From contig AP023052.1 in assembly GCA_019703815.1 (NCBI GenBank), forward strand, positions 2,869,501-2,933,500: 64,000 nucleotides of DNA, in the 5' to 3' direction. Made by a program: the position numbers and the translations under genes. How positions within the stretch are numbered: position 1 is the stretch's first letter; every line of letters starts with the position of its first letter. Origin of the DNA: Thaumasiovibrio occultus (GTDB taxonomy: Bacteria; Pseudomonadota; Gammaproteobacteria; Enterobacterales; Vibrionaceae). Of the stretch, positions 58,053 to 64,000 are shown in pieces. The notes below the pieces were generated by a model. That model was given only the letters and a program-made list of their open reading frames with translations, was not told where the DNA came from and did no database searches.

Positions 58053-59645
58053 ATGGAAAACGCGCGTCCTATCCGCCGTGCGCTAATCAGCGTGTCGGAC
58101 AAAACTGGTATTGTCGAATTTGCTCAAGCCCTGGCTGAGCGTGGTGTCGCTATCTTATCGACCGGCGGCACTGCTCGCCTCTTAGCTGAGCAAGGCCTTC
58201 AGGTAACGGAAGTGTCTGACTACACGGGTTTCCCAGAAATGATGGACGGTCGCGTGAAAACGCTGCACCCGAAAGTACACGGTGGTGTGTTAGGCCGTCG
58301 CGGCCAAGATGACGCGATCATGGCCGAGCACGGTATCGACCCTATCGATATGGTTGTGGTCAACCTGTACCCGTTCGCCCAAACGGTAGCGAAAGAAGGC
58401 TGCACGCTGGAAGATGCGGTAGAAAACATCGATATCGGCGGCCCTACCATGGTGCGTAGTGCAGCGAAAAACCACAAAGATGTAGCGATCGTAGTAAAAG
58501 CTGGCGACTACAGCCGCGTTATTGCAGAAATGGACGCCAACAGCAACTCTCTGACGTTCAACACCCGTTTTGATCTCGCCATTGCAGCGTTTGAACACAC
58601 TGCAGCGTACGACGGCATGATCGCTAACTACTTCGGGACTATGGTACCAAGCTACGGCGACAACAAAGAAGGTGACGAAGAATCGCAGTTCCCACGTACC
58701 TTCAACATGCAGTTCGAAAAGAAACAAGACATGCGTTATGGCGAAAACAGCCACCAAAATGCCGCCTTCTATGTGGAAGCCAACCCAGAAGAAGCGTCAG
58801 TGTCTACTGCGCGTCAAATTCAAGGTAAAGCGCTGTCTTACAACAACATCGCTGATACCGATGCCGCGCTTGAGTGCGTAAAAGAGTTCGACGAGCCAGC
58901 CTGTGTGATCGTGAAACACGCCAACCCATGTGGCGTCGCGTTGGGCGGTAACATTTTGGAAGCGTACAACCGCGCTTATCAAACCGATCCAACCTCAGCC
59001 TTTGGCGGCATCATCGCCTTCAACCAAGAGCTGGACGCAGAAACCGCGTCTGCTATCGTTGAGCGTCAGTTTGTTGAAGTGATCATTGCGCCAAAAGTCT
59101 CGCAAGCCGCGATTGATGTCGTAGCAGCGAAGAAAAACGTCCGTTTGCTAGAGTGTGGCGAGTGGACCAGCAAAACCACCGGCTTTGACGTGAAGCGCGT
59201 GAACGGCGGCCTGTTGGTGCAAGATCGCGACCAAGGTATGGTGTCGGTTTACGATCTGAAAGTGGTCTCTAAACGCCAGCCTAGCGAAGACGAGCTGCGC
59301 GATGCCCTGTTCTGCTGGAAAGTCGCGAAGTACGTGAAATCGAATGCGATTGTTTACGCCAAAGGCGATATGACGATTGGCGTGGGCGCGGGCCAAATGA
59401 GCCGCGTATATTCAGCGAAAATCGCAGGCATTAAAGCGGCCGACGAGAACCTCGAAGTCGCAGGTAGCGTGATGGCATCGGATGCATTCTTCCCGTTCCG
59501 TGACGGTATCGACGCAGCCGCTGAAGCGGGTATCAAGTGCGTGATCCAACCGGGTGGCTCAATGCGCGATCAAGAAGTGATCGACGCCGCTGACGAGCAC
59601 GGTATGGCGATGATCTTCACCGGTATGCGTCACTTCCGTCACTAA
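58053..59645 (+). CDS. purH: Bifunctional AICAR transformylase/IMP cyclohydrolase
   Basis: PurH performs the last two steps of IMP synthesis. The 530-residue product has an N-terminal cyclohydrolase domain ([37 protein letters not shown]) and a C-terminal transformylase domain ([18 protein letters not shown], the catalytic KHANPCG and [13 protein letters not shown]). ATG 58053 (MENARPIRR) gives the usual length; GTG 58014 is an alternative start giving 13 extra residues. The upstream leader is about 160 bases. Confidence 0.96.
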   Translation: MENARPIRRALISVSDKTGIVEFAQALAERGVAILSTGGTARLLAEQGLQVTEVSDYTGFPEMMDGRVKTLHPKVHGGVLGRRGQDDAIMAEHGIDPIDMVVVNLYPFAQTVAKEGCTLEDAVENIDIGGPTMVRSAAKNHKDVAIVVKAGDYSRVIAEMDANSNSLTFNTRFDLAIAAFEHTAAYDGMIANYFGTMVPSYGDNKEGDEESQFPRTFNMQFEKKQDMRYGENSHQNAAFYVEANPEEASVSTARQIQGKALSYNNIADTDAALECVKEFDEPACVIVKHANPCGVALGGNILEAYNRAYQTDPTSAFGGIIAFNQELDAETASAIVERQFVEVIIAPKVSQAAIDVVAAKKNVRLLECGEWTSKTTGFDVKRVNGGLLVQDRDQGMVSVYDLKVVSKRQPSEDELRDALFCWKVAKYVKSNAIVYAKGDMTIGVGAGQMSRVYSAKIAGIKAADENLEVAGSVMASDAFFPFRDGIDAAAEAGIKCVIQPGGSMRDQEVIDAADEHGMAMIFTGMRHFRH

Positions 59646-59661
59646 GACGATGCGTGGCGCT

Positions 59662-59796
59662 GAGCCCTTAACTGAACATCCCGTTACGGATCTTCAGTGT
59701 TCCATAAGGGCTCACGGTAATTCACTGGCGAACCGCTATACTGACTCGCCAGTCAGATTGACTTCAGTTTAATTTGCCCGTGATTGGATCACGGGC
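59662..59796 (+). other. Three stem-loops in the purH-purD gap
   Basis: Between the genes are three hairpins. GAGCCCTTA pairs with TAAGGGCTC across 59662-59713, with an inner ACTGAA/TTCAGT stem. CTGACT-CGCC-AGTCAG lies at about 59742-59757. GCCCGTGAT-TGG-ATCACGGGC is at 59776-59796. None has a good T-run, so they may process or stabilise the mRNA. Confidence 0.6.
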
Positions 59797-59824
59797 TTCT
59801 CTCCACAAAAGGAAGGGGAATATC

Positions 59825-61114
59825 ATGAAAGTGCTAGTTATTGGTGGAGGCGGCCGCGAGCACGCCTTGGCATGGAAAGCGGCGCAATCGCCAAACGTAG
59901 ACACGGTATTCGTCGCGCCGGGTAACCCGGGTTGTGCGCTAGAGCCAAAACTGCAAAACGTCGCGATCGGGGTTGAAGAGATCTCCGCACTGGTGGCTTT
60001 CGCAAAAGACAATGCGGTTGAGCTCACCATCGTTGGCCCAGAAGCACCATTGGTGATTGGTGTTGTGGATGCGTTCCGCGAAGCAGGTCTGCCAATTTTT
60101 GGTCCAACCCAAGCCGCCGCGCAACTGGAAGGCTCAAAAGCCTTCACCAAAGACTTCCTTGCTCGCCACGCGATTCCAACAGCAGAGTACCAAAACTTCA
60201 CGGAGATCGCGCCAGCCCTTGCCTACCTGCAAGAGAAAGGCGCGCCTATCGTGGTAAAAGCGGATGGTCTTGCTGCAGGTAAAGGCGTGATCGTAGCAAT
60301 GACACTCGAAGAAGCCGAAACTGCCGTGCGCGATATGCTTGCCGGTAATGCCTTCGGTGAAGCGGGTCACCGCGTGGTTATCGAAGAGTTCCTTGATGGT
60401 GAAGAAGCCAGCTTCATCGTGATGGTTGATGGCGAAAACGTCTTGCCAATGGCGACCAGCCAAGATCACAAACGTGTCGGTAACGGCGATACCGGTCCGA
60501 ACACCGGCGGTATGGGTGCGTACTCACCTGCGCCAGTAGTCACCAGCGAAATCCACCAGCGCGTGATGGAAGAAGTGATTTATCCAACCGTGCGCGGCAT
60601 GGCTGCAGAAGGCAACCCTTACACCGGTTTCCTTTACGCGGGCTTGATGATCATGGCAGACGGTACACCGAAAGTGATCGAATACAACTGCCGCTTTGGC
60701 GATCCAGAAACCCAACCAATCATGCTACGTATGCAGTCTGATCTGGTTGAGCTGTGTGAAGCTGCGATTGCAGGCAAGCTCGACACGGTTGATTCAAAAT
60801 GGGATCCACGCGCGTCGATCGGTATCGTACTGGCAGCCAAAGGCTACCCAGCAGCATACCCGAAAGGTGACGTGATTTCTGGCTTGCCACAAACCGAAAT
60901 CGAAGGCGAAAAAGTCTTCCACGCGGGTACGGCGGACAACAACGGCGACATCGTGACCAACGGCGGCCGCGTTTTGTGTGCAACTGCCATGGGTAACACA
61001 GTGAAAGAAGCGCAGCAGCGCGCTTATGAGCTGGCCAAGCAGATCAGCTGGGACGGCATGTTCTTCCGCGACGACATTGGCTACCGCGCCATTGCCCGCG
61101 AAGAAGCCAAATAA
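59825..61114 (+). CDS. purD: Phosphoribosylamine-glycine ligase
   Basis: PurD joins glycine to phosphoribosylamine, the second step of purine synthesis. The 429-residue ATP-grasp protein has KVLVIGGGGREHALAWKA, VKADGLAAGKGVIVA, GNGDTGPNTGGMGAYSPAP and EYNCRFGDPETQ. ATG 59825 follows GGAAGGGG; the frame is open to 59774. It forms the conserved purHD unit with purH, separated by hairpins. Confidence 0.97.
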   Translation: MKVLVIGGGGREHALAWKAAQSPNVDTVFVAPGNPGCALEPKLQNVAIGVEEISALVAFAKDNAVELTIVGPEAPLVIGVVDAFREAGLPIFGPTQAAAQLEGSKAFTKDFLARHAIPTAEYQNFTEIAPALAYLQEKGAPIVVKADGLAAGKGVIVAMTLEEAETAVRDMLAGNAFGEAGHRVVIEEFLDGEEASFIVMVDGENVLPMATSQDHKRVGNGDTGPNTGGMGAYSPAPVVTSEIHQRVMEEVIYPTVRGMAAEGNPYTGFLYAGLMIMADGTPKVIEYNCRFGDPETQPIMLRMQSDLVELCEAAIAGKLDTVDSKWDPRASIGIVLAAKGYPAAYPKGDVISGLPQTEIEGEKVFHAGTADNNGDIVTNGGRVLCATAMGNTVKEAQQRAYELAKQISWDGMFFRDDIGYRAIAREEAK

Positions 61115-61136
61115 TCCCCCGCTTCTCGCAATCACA

Positions 61137-61163
61137 AAAACGCGTCTTGATGGCGCGTTTTTT
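61137..61163 (+). terminator. Intrinsic terminator of purHD
   Basis: AAAACGCG and CGCGTTTT arms enclose nine bases and are followed by a T-run. Confidence 0.82.
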
Positions 61164-61269
61164 ATGCTCGTAAAAAAACGATCGCGACGGAAGGCGAGAA
61201 AATAGCAATGAGGAAAACAAACGAGAAATAGAGAAATTAAGCGAAGATCAAAAAGGGTGACGCACCTAC

Positions 61270-61962
61270 TTATTCGAGTTCAATCGCGGATTGGAAACAT
61301 TCGCCCTGATAGTGATTGATCACCTCAGCATAACGCAACACATTGTTGCCTGAAAAACGCTGACGTTTGGCCAACAGCGAGACAATATCACCGCGCGCTT
61401 CCCACGCGTCTAACACGTCTGGCGCTAACGGGACCAATGGCTCTAAAACAAAGGTAACTCCATCGCAACTCATAAAACGGCCATCGACTAACCGGCCTTG
61501 ATATACGGCTAAGCCGTCGCGATGTTGCGAGTCGACCAGATCCGCCACATTATTGGCTTCTTGGAAAAACTGATTAAGCTCAGCCTCGGTTAACGGCATC
61601 ACGCGCTCGTTGATCTCAAAGCGTTGATACACCGGTAAACCTTGGGTGTCGTAGCGCACATGCAAGGCATAAGGCAGTGCTTGCTCAGCGACCCAACGAC
61701 TGCCCTGCTGCTTAAACTCACGCAGTAAACCATTACGCCAAACATACACCCCTTCCGCCATCGCACCGCGCTGATCAACAGACAGCACAGACAGACGCAA
61801 AGGCACTACGCTGCGTTCTAGCCAAAGTAAGTAAGAGGAGGTTTCAGTTTGAGTGGCACCAGAGATGGTGACAGGGGGAGAGATAGCGGTACTTGGTGCG
61901 CGTCCAAAGCGGGCACACCCTGACAACAGCACGAGGCTTATAAGTAGACAGTACCAGCGCAT
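61270..61962 (-). CDS. DUF1481 lipoprotein (YjaH-like)
   Basis: This 230-residue protein begins with a lipoprotein signal (LISLVLLSGCARF, lipidated Cys16). It has the DUF1481 pattern EGVYVWRNGLLREFKQQGSRWVAEQ and GLAVYQGRLVDGRFMSCDG. The family is conserved next to hupA in enterics and vibrios. Its function is unknown. No clear Shine-Dalgarno lies before ATG 61962; a stem-loop at 61970-61998 stands right in front of it. Confidence 0.82.
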   Translation of the reverse strand: MRWYCLLISLVLLSGCARFGRAPSTAISPPVTISGATQTETSSYLLWLERSVVPLRLSVLSVDQRGAMAEGVYVWRNGLLREFKQQGSRWVAEQALPYALHVRYDTQGLPVYQRFEINERVMPLTEAELNQFFQEANNVADLVDSQHRDGLAVYQGRLVDGRFMSCDGVTFVLEPLVPLAPDVLDAWEARGDIVSLLAKRQRFSGNNVLRYAEVINHYQGECFQSAIELE

Positions 61963-61969
61963 AAAATAG

Positions 61970-61998
61970 GTCGCCGAATAAGGAGTCTATCCGGCGAC
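61970..61998 (-). terminator. Terminator/attenuator after hupA
   Basis: GTCGCCG and CGGCGAC arms are followed on the minus strand by CTATTTTATG. It lies between the hupA stop and the DUF1481 start and would limit read-through. Confidence 0.6.
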
Positions 61999-62005
61999 AC
62001 TGATA

Positions 62006-62278
62006 TTACTTAACTGCGTCTTTCAGCGCTTTACCAGCAACGAATGCAGGTACGTTTGCCGCAGCGATCTGGATTTCTTTACCAGTCTGTGGGTTACGAC
62101 CAGTACGCGCAGCACGGTGGCTAACTTTGAAAGTACCGAAACCAATCAATTGAACCGGATCACCGTCTTTCAGAGACTCAGTTACACCGTTAAGGGTCGC
62201 TTCTAGAGCTGCTTTAGCTTGAGCTTTAGATAGGTCCGCTTTCTCTGCGATCAGGTCGATCAGTTGGGTCTTGTTCAT
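62006..62278 (-). CDS. hupA: DNA-binding protein HU-alpha
   Basis: HU is a histone-like protein that compacts and bends DNA as a dimer. The 90-residue product begins [20 protein letters not shown] and has the conserved arm [26 protein letters not shown] precedes its ATG. The order purHD-hupA is conserved in the group. Confidence 0.98.
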   Translation of the reverse strand: MNKTQLIDLIAEKADLSKAQAKAALEATLNGVTESLKDGDPVQLIGFGTFKVSHRAARTGRNPQTGKEIQIAAANVPAFVAGKALKDAVK

Positions 62279-62501
62279 TAGGTTATCCCTTCTTTTATTT
62301 CATAAGACACGACAACTCTAATTCAAAAGAAGCCCGTCTGGCAAAGGTTTGTCGGGGGTTTACGCGTCATCCGAGTATTCTTTAGCCATAAACTGAGCGC
62401 AAGTTCACAAAATATGATAATTTAGCGCTCGAAATCCCCCTGAGTTCCCAGATACTAGCGGCCCGAACTCATTATCAAACATCTTAAGGAAGTATAACGA
62501 T

Positions 62502-63707
62502 ATGCTTTTACTGACACTTTATGTACTTAGTGCAATCGGTGTGTCATTCCTGTGTTCAATATTAGAAGCGGTGTTGCTCAGTATTTCCCCAAGCTACATT
62601 GCTAACCTCAAAAAACAAGAACATCCTGCAGCGCAAAAATTGGATGCCTTGAAACAAGATATTGATCGCCCGTTGGCTTCTATTCTGACCCTTAACACCA
62701 TTGCCCACACTGTCGGTGCAGCGGGTGCGGGTGCACAAGCCGCTGTCGTCTTTGGCAACGAATGGCTTGGGATTTTCTCTGCGGTTCTGACGCTGGCGAT
62801 TTTACTCTTATCCGAAATCATCCCGAAAACCCTGGGCGCGACCTATTGGCGTCAACTGGCACCATTTGCGGCGGATGCACTTCGCTGGATGACGTGGGCC
62901 CTGACCCCGATTGTATGGGCTTCAGAGCAGCTCACACGTCGCCTATCACGCGCGCAAGAAGCACCAAAGCTGCGTGATGAGATCTCAGCGATGGCAATGC
63001 TAGCGCACGAAAGCGGCGAACTCGGTGATGATGAGTCAAAGATCCTCAATAACTTGCTGACCTTCCGTGATGTGAAAGTGACGCAAATCATGACACCGCG
63101 TCCGGTGTTATTCCGTGTTAACGCGGAAATGAGCATTAATGATTTTCTACTGACGCACCGTGATAGCCCCTTCTCGCGCCCCTTGGTCTATGCCGAGCAG
63201 AGTGACAACATCATCGGTTTTGTCCATCGTTTAGAGCTGTTTGCAGCCAACCACCAAGGCCAAGGTAATCGCCACCTCGGTGAGGTCATGCGCGCCATCC
63301 CTGTGGTTCACAACCACGTTAGCGTCCCGTATGTGTTCGAGCAGCTGATCAAGCAGCGCTCTCAGCTTGCACTCGTGGTAGATGAATACGGTACGGTACA
63401 AGGTATCGTCACCGTGGAAGACGTGTTTGAAAGCTTGGTCGGCGAAGAGATCATTGATGAAGCTGACACCACATCAGACATGCAAGAGCTGGCTTTCCAG
63501 CGCTGGGAGAAGTGGAAAGCCGATCATAAGATCGTCGATAGCAGCGACGACGAGCAAGACGACGCGCCAGAGGCTGAGGCTGACATCGAAGTGGACGCTG
63601 AAATTAACGAGCCTTCTGAAGTGAAAGACGACGCTAACAGCCACACCGATGAGCCAGCGTCTGCTGAAGACACTAAGCGCAAAGATCAAAACAAAGACGC
63701 GGAATAA
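62502..63707 (+). CDS. CNNM/HlyC-CorC-family membrane protein with CBS pair
   Basis: This 401-residue protein has an N-terminal CNNM (DUF21) domain of about 190 residues with three helices (FLCSILEAVLLSISPSYIA, LNTIAHTVGAAGAGAQA, LLLSEIIPKTLGATYW). A CBS pair follows (about 200-325, VTQIMTPRPVLFRV; LALVVDEYGTVQGIVTVEDV). A long acidic tail (about 340-401, many Asp/Glu) replaces the usual CorC/HlyC domain. Related proteins handle magnesium or cobalt efflux, and that role here is likely but not shown. AAGGAAG precedes the ATG. Confidence 0.85.
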   Translation: MLLLTLYVLSAIGVSFLCSILEAVLLSISPSYIANLKKQEHPAAQKLDALKQDIDRPLASILTLNTIAHTVGAAGAGAQAAVVFGNEWLGIFSAVLTLAILLLSEIIPKTLGATYWRQLAPFAADALRWMTWALTPIVWASEQLTRRLSRAQEAPKLRDEISAMAMLAHESGELGDDESKILNNLLTFRDVKVTQIMTPRPVLFRVNAEMSINDFLLTHRDSPFSRPLVYAEQSDNIIGFVHRLELFAANHQGQGNRHLGEVMRAIPVVHNHVSVPYVFEQLIKQRSQLALVVDEYGTVQGIVTVEDVFESLVGEEIIDEADTTSDMQELAFQRWEKWKADHKIVDSSDDEQDDAPEAEADIEVDAEINEPSEVKDDANSHTDEPASAEDTKRKDQNKDAE

Positions 63708-63722
63708 CCGCGATCAGATAAC

Positions 63723-63752
63723 AAAAAACCGGGACTTATCCCGGTTTTTTTT
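63723..63752 (+). terminator. Bidirectional terminator, CNNM gene and pncA
   Basis: AAACCGGGA, CTTA, TCCCGGTTT with A- and T-runs. It stands between the two convergent genes. Confidence 0.88.
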
Positions 63753-63774
63753 GTGTCCGAAAAGAGTGGCCTTC

Positions 63775-64000
63775 TTAAGCCGCAAGCGTTAACTGGCCCG
63801 CATCAGCCACCACTTTCACCCCCTGCGCTTCCATCTCTGCGACCACCGCCTGGGTATTGTCAGGAAACACTGCGCGCGTCGCCGCTAAGTTTACGATCAC
63901 GCTAAAACCTGACGCCACCAGCTGCTCGACAGATTTCTTCACGCAGAAGTCGAGGGCAAGGCCACCCACGATCACGGTATCAATCCCTTTACCGCGCAAA
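63775..64000 (-). CDS. pncA: Nicotinamidase PncA, C-terminal part
   Basis: PncA hydrolyses nicotinamide to nicotinate in NAD salvage. Only the last 75 or so residues lie in the window; the gene continues past the right edge. The segment RGKGIDTVIVGGLALDFCVKK contains the catalytic cysteine of the cysteine-hydrolase fold. LAATRAVFPDNTQAVVAEM follows as in the family. Confidence 0.92.
   Translation of the reverse strand, partial: LRGKGIDTVIVGGLALDFCVKKSVEQLVASGFSVIVNLAATRAVFPDNTQAVVAEMEAQGVKVVADAGQLTLAA

Overview
The window is ordinary chromosome of a gammaproteobacterium, almost certainly family Vibrionaceae. Gene order, CsrB-family RNAs with GacA/VarA-type upstream sites, a VCR-like attC site, a CrbS-type kinase linked to acs and a VC_2705-type symporter all point there. 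Base composition near 50% GC by eye suggests Salinivibrio, Grimontia or a relative rather than a low-GC Vibrio; the genus is inference.

Layout. 1-23.4 kb resembles the 94-min region of E. coli: the end of psd, a DASS and an EamA transporter, epmA, frdABCD, an NTF2-like gene, efp/epmB, a 2.3-kb RNA locus, an MgtC-like gene, groESL, a MATE pump, fxsA, aspA, a DcuB-type carrier and dsbD. It combines fumarate respiration (aspartate to fumarate by AspA, C4-dicarboxylate exchange by Dcu, reduction by FrdABCD) with EF-P modification. 23.4-42.7 kb holds a LuxR-type response regulator (probable CrbR), a lone integron-type cassette with its attC, a cysteine/cystine module (CoA-disulfide-reductase-like enzyme, TcyP, CyuA), a DUF4212/SSS symporter pair, the SSS-linked hybrid kinase CrbS, an HcaT-like MFS protein, a DUF294/CBS/cNMP protein, a DnaQ-like exonuclease and acs. 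Most parts of the acetate switch are therefore in one stretch. 42.7-49.7 kb is housekeeping: aroQ-accB-accC, yhdT-panF, prmA, dusB-fis. 49.9-53.1 kb is an AT-rich accessory patch with a VWA surface lipoprotein and an IS3-type remnant. 53.1-57.4 kb is malY-malX/malI with two perfect MalI operators. 57.4-64 kb is ppnP, purH-purD, hupA, a DUF1481 lipoprotein, a CNNM/CBS membrane protein and the end of pncA.

Main discoveries. (1) Three CsrB-family sponge RNAs lie in tandem on the minus strand between epmB and the mgtC-like gene. Each has a UUCG- or GAAA-capped terminator, many GGA motifs, a -10 box without a -35 box, and a TGTAAG-N6-CTTACA-type site centred about 177-181 bp upstream of its inferred start. 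(2) A solitary integron cassette (membrane protein gene plus a VCR-like attC whose R'' box contains the stop codon) sits next to metabolic genes. (3) A promoter overlapped by a Fur box drives a short terminator-ended transcript between eamA and epmA. (4) A 44-residue membrane protein gene lies between the mgtC-like gene and groEL, and a 22-codon leader ORF overlaps the aspA start.
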